From the NCBI GenBank assembly GCA_017647245.1, contig JAGCKY010000137.1:1-5631 (forward strand): a stretch of DNA of 5,631 nucleotides. The letters run 5' to 3'. The notes beneath the pieces are model-generated. The model was not told the DNA's origin. It saw only the letters and a list, made by a program, of their open reading frames with translations, and searched no databases. The translations under genes and the position numbers were made by a program. Below are positions 1-5,631 of this stretch, piece after piece. Within the stretch, counting starts at the first letter, position 1. Each line of letters begins with the position of its first letter. This stretch comes from Elusimicrobiaceae bacterium (GTDB lineage: Bacteria > Elusimicrobiota > Elusimicrobia > Elusimicrobiales > Elusimicrobiaceae).

Positions 1-161
1 ACTAATAGCTCAATAAGCGTAAATGCTTTTGTTTTTGTCGTCATTGCGTGCGTGGACACGGAATCCAGGTTTTTATAAAAGTTGTGTTTCCTTATAAACG
101 GACTGGATCCCGGATCCATGTCCGGGATGACGGCATAATTTGGTATTTCCTTTTTATTCAT
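1..161 (-). CDS. Type IV prepilin-like protein, N-terminal fragment (runs off left edge)
   Basis: The last visible residues read TKAFTLIELLV, the class III (type IV prepilin) signal. Cleavage would fall between Ala46 and Phe47, and the conserved Glu sits at mature position 5. After cleavage and N-methylation by prepilin peptidase, such proteins assemble into a pilus or pseudopilus through this hydrophobic helix. I chose the start at 159-161 because AAGGAG lies 5 nt upstream, whereas the in-frame ATG at 42-44 has no Shine-Dalgarno. From 161 the frame is open for 53 codons and starts MNKKEIPNYAVIPD. This gives a 46-residue leader instead of the usual 6-10. The extra length is almost all encoded by the palindromic repeat at 39-132, which covers about residues 10-41. 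A third in-frame ATG at 192-194 lacks a ribosome site. Pilin identity is firm. The start is an inference, and the mature domain lies outside the window. Confidence 0.8.
   Translation of the reverse strand, partial: MNKKEIPNYAVIPDMDPGSSPFIRKHNFYKNLDSVSTHAMTTKTKAFTLIELL
39..132. repeat. Imperfect palindromic element, about 94 bp, inside the pilin leader
   Basis: The ends are inverted: CGTCAT at 39-44 and ATGACG at 127-132. The outer 30-nt arms (39-68 and 103-132) match as inverted repeats at about 22 of 30 positions. The right arm holds a perfect hairpin, ATCCCGGA (107-114) and TCCGGGAT (121-128), around a 6-nt loop. The middle (about 69-102) is AT-rich. This is the general form of small dispersed palindromes of the GTCATCCCGGA...TCCGGGATGAC kind seen in many bacterial genomes. 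It encodes no protein of its own, but the minus-strand frame through it is open and joined to the pilin. Its end supplies the ATG at 42-44. Exact borders are uncertain and could extend to about 150. Confidence 0.7.
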
Positions 162-189
162 AACCTCTCCTTTTGTTTTCTTTTTATTC
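150..189. repeat. Short A/T-rich direct repeats around the left pilin start
   Basis: CTTTTTATTC occurs at 150-159 and again at 180-189. CTTTTGTTTT occurs at 170-179 and again at 26-35, beyond the first palindromic element. On the minus strand each palindromic element ends ...ATGACG and is followed shortly by AAAACAAAAG. This hints that leader sequence was duplicated when the elements arrived. The motifs are short and A-rich, so chance is possible. Confidence 0.3.
164..172 (-). promoter_or_regulatory. Strong ribosome binding site for the left pilin
   Basis: On the minus strand AAGGAG (167-172) is followed by AGGTT and then ATG at 161-159, a near-ideal 5-nt spacing. It is the best Shine-Dalgarno upstream of this pilin, and the reason for preferring the long leader over the internal ATG at 44. 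Confidence 0.7.
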
Positions 190-270
190 GTCATCCCGCA
201 GGGTCCTTGTGCGGGATATAAGGTTGTTCTTTCTCCGGCACAATCCGCACAGAAACCTTGCGCGATGACG
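189..270. repeat. Second palindromic element, in the 5' leader of the left pilin
   Basis: The element is bounded by inverted CGTCATC (189-195) and GATGACG (264-270), the same termini as the element at 39-132. It has a perfect 8-bp hairpin, ATCCCGCA (193-200) with TGCGGGAT (210-217), loop 9 nt. Further internal pairings are AAGGTT (220-225) with AACCTT (254-259), and TCTCCGGC (232-239) with GCCGGAGA (273-280) just beyond the right end. The strong hairpin is at the left end here and at the right end in the other copy, so the two copies are in opposite orientation. It lies between the predicted promoter and the ribosome site, so it would be transcribed as structured leader RNA. A regulatory role is possible but not shown. 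Confidence 0.6.
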
Positions 271-293
271 AGGCCGGAGAGGCACTACCTCCT

Positions 294-321
294 ATCGTAC
301 CAAAAAAAAAAAACAAGTCAA
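294..321 (-). promoter_or_regulatory. Sigma70-type promoter for the left pilin gene
   Basis: On the minus strand the -35 box is TTGACT (316-321, 5 of 6 to consensus) and the -10 box is TACGAT (294-299, 4 of 6), separated by 16 nt. The spacer contains an unbroken run of 12 T (302-313). Transcription would begin near 287 and give a leader of about 125 nt, most of it the palindromic element at 189-270. The position, just downstream of the terminator of the preceding gene and upstream of the next pilin, supports a real promoter. It has not been tested. Confidence 0.55.
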
Positions 322-361
322 GCCCTATTTTTGCCCAACCAAAACCCAAATAAAACACAAC

Positions 362-390
362 AAAAAACCCCTGTATCAAACAGGGGCTCT
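362..390 (-). terminator. Rho-independent terminator after the large pilin
   Basis: On the minus strand CCCCTG (381-386) pairs with CAGGGG (368-373) around a 7-nt loop and is followed directly by six T (362-367). The stem can be extended by weak A-T and G-T pairs. It starts about 20 nt after the stop of the 564-residue pilin. The other side also has a T run on the plus strand (about 390-395), so it could act in both directions, although no plus-strand gene ends here. Confidence 0.85.
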
Positions 391-411
391 TTTTTAATAA
401 ACCGAAATGTT

Positions 412-2106
412 TTATGAAACCGTGGCGCTACCCCAAGACGAGCAGGTTTTACCGCTCCAACTGTTGCAAACTGACGTAGATAATAAATTTCCTTTTTCGT
501 CGTACATATATTTGCTGCCGCTGCTGTAAGAGGTGCAGGTTGTACCGTCAAAAGACCCGCATTTATATTCCCCGGTCACATTACCGTACGCATCGTATGT
601 ATAATCTTTGCTCTCGTCGCTGACGGTATACGCGGTGCATACCCCTTGACTGTTTACATTACTGCCGCAGGTGCGTACGGAAGTAATGTTTTTGGCGGCG
701 TCATACGTGTAATCGGTATTATCGCTTGTGGAATAAGACGTGCACGCGCCGCCTGCACCCACGGTGGCACATTTGCGTTGCGCCGAAACATTGCCGTCGG
801 TATCGTATTGATAATTAAAATTCGGTTTTGTGTAGTTGGTGGTCGGACCGTACGCGGTACAATTTCTTCCTTCAAAGGAAGTACATTGTTTTTCGGAAAC
901 CAAAACACCGTCCTCATAGGTATAATCTACGCTTGCTTCATTAGCCGCATAAGCGGTGCAAATGCCGTCGCTGTCAATGCTGGCGCAACTACGGGTGCTG
1001 ATGATATTGCCGTCATCGTCATAAGTATAATCATTATTTTGCGAACTGGCCCATTGTGCACAGGTACTTCCGTTAAAAACTTCACAATTTCGTTCAATGA
1101 TATCTTTGCCCGTGGCATCATATACATGAAAGACTCCGCTTTCATATTCCGCGCAATCCCCGTTGCTGTAAAATTGTTTGCAAGAAATGACAATTTGATT
1201 TTTATCTTCGTCGTACAAATAGGACGTACCGTTTCCGTATGACGCACAAGAACCGTCTGTATTGGTGCCGGTACATGCGCCCGTCTTGGCAATGACTTCG
1301 CCTTTGTTGTTGTACAAATACGTGCGCGATGCGGTGCAATTGTTGCCGTTTACTTTACAAACCGTTTCTTGACGGATTCTACCGTTTGCATCGTACGTTG
1401 CGTTTACACATACCGTTGAGGTACTGTTAGACTGACAAATTTTTTCCGTGTAGGTTTTGTTTTCGTTGTAAGTTCCTTCGCACGTATAGCCCGCGTTTAC
1501 GTGTACTTCGCGCGCGCAGGTTTTATTGCAAGGATAATTTTCGCAAGCTTGCCACCCGGTAGGCGCATTGGCCATTTCACGTGCCAAACTGGCAGGCGTA
1601 CCGTTGCCGCTACCCTCTAAAACATAGGTATCATATCCGTCGGTTAAACTGCCCGCAATCGGCTCTCCGTTTAACACTTCACATAATTGTTGAGCACGGG
1701 CGCTGTTTTTGAGGGCTTCGCAATGTATTTCGCCGGAAAAATTTTCGCTGTTGGCCAAATAGACAATGTAATTGTTTTTCAAATTATTTTCGGTTAATTT
1801 AATATAGGAGTAATCCGGCTCCTCGCTTAACGTAATAGTTGTTCCGTTCTCCAGCGTGGCGCTGATCCCGCTGGGACTACCCGGCAGTTCTATATTTAAA
1901 GTAGATAAATCTTTGGTGTAGGTGCCGCTGGTGAGATAATAGGATTCTTGCGCGGCCGCTAAAGTTTTACCCAAGGGCATTAAACGCGAATAACGACTCT
2001 GGTCCACGGCGTTTTGATACTGCGGAAGTGCCATAGCCACCAACACGCCGATTATCAACAACACCACCAACAGTTCTATAAGCGTAAACGCTTTTTTATT
2101 TTGCAT
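412..2106 (-). CDS. Large prepilin-like protein with C-terminal Cys-paired YD-like repeat array
   Basis: The 564-residue protein starts MQNKKA with FTLIELLVVLLIIG next, a class III prepilin signal with a 6-residue leader, Ala at -1 and Glu at +5. It would be cleaved by prepilin peptidase and anchored through the hydrophobic helix at about residues 7-27. ALPQYQ and residues to about 180 resemble the alpha/beta head of short type IV pilins, which usually total 130-180 residues. Residues 188-233 form a Cys-rich neck (Cys188, 193, 197, 209, 224, 233). From 238 to the end are ten tandem YD-like units. There are 28 Cys in all, suggesting an exported, disulfide-stabilised protein. It begins 8 nt after the amylase stop, so translation may be coupled. 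Likely a surface-exposed minor pilin or adhesin carried on a pilin base. The head is established by family resemblance, and the role of the repeats is not known. Confidence 0.85.
   Translation of the reverse strand: MQNKKAFTLIELLVVLLIIGVLVAMALPQYQNAVDQSRYSRLMPLGKTLAAAQESYYLTSGTYTKDLSTLNIELPGSPSGISATLENGTTITLSEEPDYSYIKLTENNLKNNYIVYLANSENFSGEIHCEALKNSARAQQLCEVLNGEPIAGSLTDGYDTYVLEGSGNGTPASLAREMANAPTGWQACENYPCNKTCAREVHVNAGYTCEGTYNENKTYTEKICQSNSTSTVCVNATYDANGRIRQETVCKVNGNNCTASRTYLYNNKGEVIAKTGACTGTNTDGSCASYGNGTSYLYDEDKNQIVISCKQFYSNGDCAEYESGVFHVYDATGKDIIERNCEVFNGSTCAQWASSQNNDYTYDDDGNIISTRSCASIDSDGICTAYAANEASVDYTYEDGVLVSEKQCTSFEGRNCTAYGPTTNYTKPNFNYQYDTDGNVSAQRKCATVGAGGACTSYSTSDNTDYTYDAAKNITSVRTCGSNVNSQGVCTAYTVSDESKDYTYDAYGNVTGEYKCGSFDGTTCTSYSSGSKYMYDEKGNLLSTSVCNSWSGKTCSSWGSATVS
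415..1395 (-). repeat. Ten tandem YD-like, two-Cys protein repeats in the large pilin
   Basis: Units begin at Tyr 238, 265, 298, 329, 362, 397, 434, 468, 504 and 535, a period of 27-37 residues. The consensus is Y-D-x-x-G-N, then about six variable residues, a first Cys 11-13 residues after the Tyr, a second Cys 7-10 residues later, then T/S-x-Y/W and a polar linker ending in Y-T-Y. All ten units keep both Cys. The YTYDAYGN core resembles RHS/YD or YwqK/MORN_2-type repeats, but the invariant Cys pair is not a feature of those families. At the nucleotide level the units differ widely through silent changes, so the duplications look old. Confidence 0.8.
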
Positions 2107-2110
2107 GCAA

Positions 2111-2117
2111 TACCCTA
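2111..2117 (-). promoter_or_regulatory. Weak ribosome site overlapping the amylase stop codon
   Basis: On the minus strand the amylase ends ATG TAG and runs on as GGTATTGC before the pilin ATG (2106-2104). TAGGG is the only Shine-Dalgarno-like sequence, so the stop codon is part of the ribosome site. A weak site joined to an 8-nt gap suggests translational coupling between the two genes. Confidence 0.45.
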
Positions 2118-3572
2118 CATGGTATACGTAAAAATTTTGCTTTCAAACGGCTGCAATGTAATTTCTATACCCTCGCGGATTTGTTCGTCGTTTAATTCAA
2201 CGTCTTGCCCTGAAAATTCTTCGTGCCATGTTTTGTGTTCGGTCGATAAGCGTTGCGGTTTTATGCGGCACTTGGACGGACTATCGCTGTAATTAATGAA
2301 CACGATGGCGGCGGTATTCATTTGTTTCCACGTCCAGCATAAGATATTTCCCGCGGAATTATCCTCTGCCGCTTGCACATCCGTAAGCGACCATTGTCCC
2401 CCGTGAAACACCGGTTTAGAAGCGATTTTAAGCAGTTTATCATAATAATCGCGGATCGTAAAATCTTCTTCAAAATCGTCTTTGATATACTGAATAGGCA
2501 GGCGCGTTTGCCGTCCCATGAGTTGGAATAAATAAATCATACGCGCACCGGGCAAAGTCGCAATAATTGTGCTGGCCGCAAGAGATATTTCGCGCCCGAA
2601 CGCGGTTAAGCTTTCTTCTTCATCGTGATTAGAGGTAAAGCGCATGGAACGCATTTGAAATAAATGTTCCGCACGCAAATGCCCTTTAATATCCTGCGGA
2701 GTGGAGAAACGCAAGCGGTCATACAGCACTTTATCGTACGTATAATCAAAACCCATTTCCTGGATTTCCCACTCCAACCCCCAGTACACTTCCGCGATAA
2801 ACACAAAATCCGGATGGTCTTGGCGCACTCTTTCCAGCGCGACTGACCAAAATTCTTCTTTGGGCAAATTGCCCCCGATAAATTCCCACCAGGTATCGCG
2901 ATGCACTTTATTTAGGGTCAGCATGGCCATATCGCAACGTACGCCGTCGCACATAGAAGCCACTTTGAGCAAATTGTCCAGCATGAATTTTTTGGTGGAA
3001 GGATTAAAATAATTCAGCTGCGCGCTATCGGTCCACGGGGCAAAATACGGGTCGCGCCCGTGTGCAATCCATACGCCGTTTTTGTTTTGAAAAAACCAAT
3101 CTTTGTGTATGTGCGGCTCTTGTGTGCCGGTGTTAATAAATAAATCGGGTGCGGCGTTTACCATGGGATTGTCAATGGCTAAATGATTGGGCACAAAATC
3201 CAAAAACAGCAAAATGCCCATGCTGTTTAATTTCTCACGCAATTGGCGCAAGCTTTCCCGGCCGCCTAAATCTTGTGCGGGTTCATAATCGTACACGGCG
3301 TAAGGCGACGCAATTACATCGTCTATGCTGTATGTGGGTTTAATTTTTTTGATAGCTTCCTGAATGTCCGGGTGGGTTTGTGCGATTTCGCGCGCTTTGG
3401 GGCTTTGTTGCCACACGCCCATGAGCCAAACGGCGTCAAAACCGCGGTTTTTAAACGTGCGCCAATACGAATCGGGGATTTCATGCAAAACAAAACGCCG
3501 GCCGTGTTTTGCTTCTAATCGGCTTAACCCGGCCCGCGTATTAATTTCTAAAATGTGCGGATTTGTGCGCAT
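2115..3572 (-). CDS. GH13 alpha-amylase-family glycosyl hydrolase, cytoplasmic
   Basis: A 485-residue protein carrying the four GH13 regions in order: DFVPNH (125-130); GVRCD with nucleophile Asp214; FIAEVYW with acid/base Glu261; and FTSNHD with transition-state Asp317. The catalytic triad is therefore intact. The barrel spans about residues 5-390. A beta-sandwich C-terminal domain follows (about 395-485, NILCWTWKQ...). NPHILEINTR at the start, AVWLMGVW and HGRDPYFAPWTD match a widespread bacterial GH13 group without a settled substrate; an alpha-glucan such as glycogen or a maltodextrin is the likely substrate class. There is no signal peptide, so it should act in the cytoplasm. Start ATG at 3570-3572 has AGGGGA about 9 nt upstream. 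It is the first gene of a unit with the downstream pilin, an unexpected pairing. The family is certain; the reaction, hydrolase or transferase, is not. Confidence 0.9.
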   Translation of the reverse strand: MRTNPHILEINTRAGLSRLEAKHGRRFVLHEIPDSYWRTFKNRGFDAVWLMGVWQQSPKAREIAQTHPDIQEAIKKIKPTYSIDDVIASPYAVYDYEPAQDLGGRESLRQLREKLNSMGILLFLDFVPNHLAIDNPMVNAAPDLFINTGTQEPHIHKDWFFQNKNGVWIAHGRDPYFAPWTDSAQLNYFNPSTKKFMLDNLLKVASMCDGVRCDMAMLTLNKVHRDTWWEFIGGNLPKEEFWSVALERVRQDHPDFVFIAEVYWGLEWEIQEMGFDYTYDKVLYDRLRFSTPQDIKGHLRAEHLFQMRSMRFTSNHDEEESLTAFGREISLAASTIIATLPGARMIYLFQLMGRQTRLPIQYIKDDFEEDFTIRDYYDKLLKIASKPVFHGGQWSLTDVQAAEDNSAGNILCWTWKQMNTAAIVFINYSDSPSKCRIKPQRLSTEHKTWHEEFSGQDVELNDEQIREGIEITLQPFESKIFTYTM

Positions 3573-3592
3573 ATCCCATTTCCCCTAGATAT

Positions 3593-3622
3593 TTTATAGC
3601 ACTTTTTAGGTCAAGCAGGCAA
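3593..3622 (-). promoter_or_regulatory. Candidate promoter for the amylase-pilin unit
   Basis: On the minus strand the -10 box is TATAAA (3593-3598, 5 of 6). An 18-nt spacer separates it from a weak -35 box, TTGCCT (3617-3622). A better-looking TTGACC at 3609-3614 is only 10 nt from the -10 and cannot pair with it; with a later -10 the match is poor. Transcription would start near 3586 and leave a very short 5' leader of about 14 nt with the ribosome site in it. Confidence 0.4.
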
Positions 3623-3651
3623 CTTTTTTTATCGCCGATAATTACCGATAC

Positions 3652-3688
3652 CAAAATAAGAACGCCGGCCCTATTAACAGAGCCGGCG
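3652..3688 (-). terminator. Stem-loop terminator after gyrA
   Basis: On the minus strand CGCCGGC (3682-3688) pairs with GCCGGCG (3663-3669). Three further pairs inside, one of them a T-G wobble, give a 10-bp stem with loop GTTAAT. An interrupted T run (TTCTTATTTT) follows. It begins 22 nt after the gyrA stop and separates gyrA from the amylase unit. The T run is imperfect, so termination may be partial. Confidence 0.65.
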
Positions 3689-3709
3689 CAAGGAGTATAT
3701 GAAAAAGCC

Positions 3710-5631
3710 CTATTTGGCTTCTACCGCCGCTTTCGATTCGGCGGGTTGTTCTTCCTCATCGTCCTTAACAACCGGAGCGATACGGGCGATTTTGTCGCCT
3801 TCTTCCAGCTTTACTAACCGCACGCCTTGGGCGTTGCGGCCGACAGAGCGGATTTCTTCGCAGCGGGTACGTATGGTCATGCCTTTTTCGGTAACGACCA
3901 TGAGGTCTTTGGACTCATCTACCAGTTTAATACCCACAACCGCGCCGTTGCGCTCACTGGTCTTAATGGTAATCACGCCCATGCCGCCGCGGTGCTGACG
4001 TTTGTATTCGCTAAACGCAGTGCGTTTACCGTAACCGTTTTCACACACGGACAACACATCGGGCTGTTCGCCGTCGGTCGGCGCTTGTTCCATACCGACT
4101 ACTTCGTCCCCTTTGGCCAGCGAAATACCGCGTACGCCTTTGGCCGGGCGGCCCATAGAACGCACTTCGTTTTCGTCAAAGCGGATAGATTTGCCCTGCT
4201 TGGTAGCAATCGCAATGTCGCTCTTACCGAACGTCATTTGTACGCTGATTAACACGTCGCCTTCTTCCAAGCCAATGGCAATAATACCGCTGCGGCGGAT
4301 ATTAGCAAATTCGCCCAGTTCCACACGTTTAATACTGCCCATGCGGGTGCACATGGTCAGATAAGCGGTTTGGCCGCCTTCGTGTTTCTTGGGGTCAAAG
4401 TCTTCAATCGGTAGCGCAGACGTTACTTTTTCTTCCCCGTTGAGTTGCAACAGATTGACGAGTGCCTTGCCTTTAGACATACGGTTGCCTTCGGGGATTT
4501 CAAACGCACGCAAGGCAAACACACGTCCGCGGTTGGTGAACATCAAAAGCGTAGCGTGAGAAGACATAATGAATAGATGTTCCATAAAGTCTTCTTCTTT
4601 TGTTTTTCCGCCGATAATGCCTTTGCCGCCGCGGTTTTGGCTCTTGTAGGTAGCCAGCGGGATGCGTTTGGCATAACCGTCGTTGGAAATCGTAACAACC
4701 ACGTCTTCTTTTTCAATGAAATCTTCCATGGACAAATCGGTCAAATCCGGTCCGATTTGCGTGCGGCGTGCGTCGCCGTAATTCTTTTTCAGTTCGGCAA
4801 GTTCGCTGACAATAATATCCAAGATTTTTTGCGGGTCGGCTAAAATGCCTTGCAATTCGGCAATGAGTTTTAAGAGTTCCTTTTGCTCTTGCTCAATGGC
4901 CGCGCTGGACAGTTGGGTCAGCTGGTGCAAGCGCATATCCAAAATAGCTTGCGCTTGTACTTCGGACAATTTAAACGTCTTCATCAAAGCCACTTTGGCG
5001 GCCGGCACATCGGCACTGCCGCGGATAATGGCCACTACTTCGTCCATGTGCGCAATGGCAATGAGTAAACCCGACAAAATGTGTTCGCGGCGAATGGCTT
5101 TGTTTAAGTCAAATTTGGTGCGGTTGGTCACCACTTCTTGGCGGTGTTTAACATACGCTTTCATTACGTCTTTGAGCGACAACACGCGCGGGCGTCCGTC
5201 CACAATGGCCAGCATATTGACCGGGAAAGAAGTTTGTAACTGCGTATGTTTATACAAGTGATTGAGTACGACTTGTGCATTACCGTCGCGTTTAATTTCA
5301 ATAACTAAACGCATGCCGCGGCGGTCCGACTCGTCGCGAATATCGGCGATATCGGTAATCTTTTTATCGCGCACCAGCCCTACAATGTTTTCAATGAGCG
5401 CGGTTTTATTGACCATGTACGGAATTTCGGAAACGATAATCGCTTCGCGTCCGCCTTTGCGCTCCTCAATTTCGGTGGTGGCCTGTACTTTTACACTGCC
5501 GTGGCCCGTTTCAAAATACTCATAAATTCCTATGGTACCGCGGATAATAGCGCCCGTCGGGAAATCTGGCCCTTTGATGATTTTCATCATCTCTTTTTCG
5601 GTAATGGCCGGGTTTTTAATGTAGGCAATAA
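3710..5631 (-). CDS. gyrA: DNA gyrase subunit A, C-terminal part (5' end beyond right edge)
   Basis: The frame is open from the right edge (IAYIKNPAITEKEMMKIIKG) to a TAG at 3710-3712, about 639 residues of a protein usually 800-900 long. The active-site Tyr and quinolone-resistance region lie outside. Visible are GPDFPTGAII of the breakage-reunion core, SFPVNMLAIVDGRP and ILDMRLHQLTQL of the tower/coiled-coil part, then the beta-pinwheel C-terminal domain. The GyrA box reads QNRGGKG (4619-4639), with Asn for the first Arg of the E. coli form; it is the element that lets gyrase wrap DNA and introduce negative supercoils, and separates GyrA from ParC. A second, degenerate box QHRGGMG lies in a later blade. 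The protein ends in an acidic tail (KDDEEEQPAESK...). With GyrB it supercoils DNA using ATP. No start is visible; internal ATG codons such as 5590 are not starts. Confidence 0.96.
   Translation of the reverse strand, partial: IAYIKNPAITEKEMMKIIKGPDFPTGAIIRGTIGIYEYFETGHGSVKVQATTEIEERKGGREAIIVSEIPYMVNKTALIENIVGLVRDKKITDIADIRDESDRRGMRLVIEIKRDGNAQVVLNHLYKHTQLQTSFPVNMLAIVDGRPRVLSLKDVMKAYVKHRQEVVTNRTKFDLNKAIRREHILSGLLIAIAHMDEVVAIIRGSADVPAAKVALMKTFKLSEVQAQAILDMRLHQLTQLSSAAIEQEQKELLKLIAELQGILADPQKILDIIVSELAELKKNYGDARRTQIGPDLTDLSMEDFIEKEDVVVTISNDGYAKRIPLATYKSQNRGGKGIIGGKTKEEDFMEHLFIMSSHATLLMFTNRGRVFALRAFEIPEGNRMSKGKALVNLLQLNGEEKVTSALPIEDFDPKKHEGGQTAYLTMCTRMGSIKRVELGEFANIRRSGIIAIGLEEGDVLISVQMTFGKSDIAIATKQGKSIRFDENEVRSMGRPAKGVRGISLAKGDEVVGMEQAPTDGEQPDVLSVCENGYGKRTAFSEYKRQHRGGMGVITIKTSERNGAVVGIKLVDESKDLMVVTEKGMTIRTRCEEIRSVGRNAQGVRLVKLEEGDKIARIAPVVKDDEEEQPAESKAAVEAK

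Noticed and set aside
39..270. Possible CRISPR array
   Set aside because: Only two palindromic elements occur, in opposite orientation and with different internal sequence; there are no regular spacers.
39..270. Insertion sequence or tRNA-like element
   Set aside because: There is no transposase, and the foldings do not form a cloverleaf; small non-coding palindromes fit better.
184..285. 33-residue minus-strand ORF with a GTG start just after AGGAGG
   Set aside because: The GGAGG lies only 2 nt from the GTG, too close to work well, and the product is translated palindromic repeat rich in Arg.
191..379. 62-residue minus-strand ORF between the two pilins
   Set aside because: It starts at a TTG inside the terminator hairpin with no ribosome site, is dominated by the poly-T tract and the palindromic element, and resembles no family.
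646..1242. 198-residue plus-strand ORF
   Set aside because: It is antisense to the repeat array of the large pilin, begins at TTG without a ribosome site, and its low-complexity Ile/Gly/Ala-rich product reflects the repeated codons on the other strand.
3699..3998. Plus-strand ORF preceded by a good AAGGAG site
   Set aside because: Despite the convincing ribosome site at about 3690, it lies fully antisense to the gyrA 3' end, its product is Ser-rich mirror coding, and no promoter is apparent.
3710..5631. ParC (topoisomerase IV) instead of GyrA
   Set aside because: The intact GyrA box (QNRGGKG), the full-length beta-pinwheel domain and the acidic tail favour GyrA.

Overview
This window reads as a piece of chromosome from an Elusimicrobiota-like, probably gut-associated bacterium. 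That placement is an inference. It rests mainly on the pilin N-termini, KAFTLIELLV..., with Ala rather than Gly before the cleavage point and an ALPQYQ-type continuation. All three ORFs complete or nearly complete in the window, plus a fourth running off the left edge, lie on the minus strand, so gene order runs from right to left.

Right part (3710-5631): the C-terminal two thirds of DNA gyrase subunit A (gyrA), open through the right edge and closed by a stem-loop terminator. Middle (412-3622): an apparent two-gene transcription unit. A candidate promoter at 3593-3622 precedes a cytoplasmic GH13 alpha-amylase-family enzyme (2115-3572). Only 8 nt after its stop comes a 564-residue prepilin-like protein (412-2106), which a terminator follows at 362-390. 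The pilin is unusual. After a normal type IV pilin-like head it has a Cys-rich neck, then ten tandem units of about 27-37 residues. Each unit has a YD-G-N-like motif and one regularly spaced Cys pair.

Left part (1-411): a second prepilin gene runs off the left edge. It has its own plausible sigma70-type promoter (294-321) and a strong Shine-Dalgarno sequence (164-172). Between that ribosome site and the FTLIE motif, the reading frame crosses a roughly 94-bp imperfect palindromic element (39-132) without a stop. A related palindromic element (189-270) lies in the 5' leader. The simplest reading is that a small dispersed palindrome inserted in frame into the part of a pilin that is cleaved off and discarded, comparable in principle to the in-frame palindromic elements known from Rickettsia.

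Functionally, gyrA is housekeeping. The two pilins belong to a type IV pilus or type II secretion-like surface system. The amylase is probably linked to the large pilin by transcription, but no shared function can be shown from sequence alone. The most unusual features are the in-frame palindrome in a pilin leader and the pilin fused to a Cys-paired YD-like repeat array.
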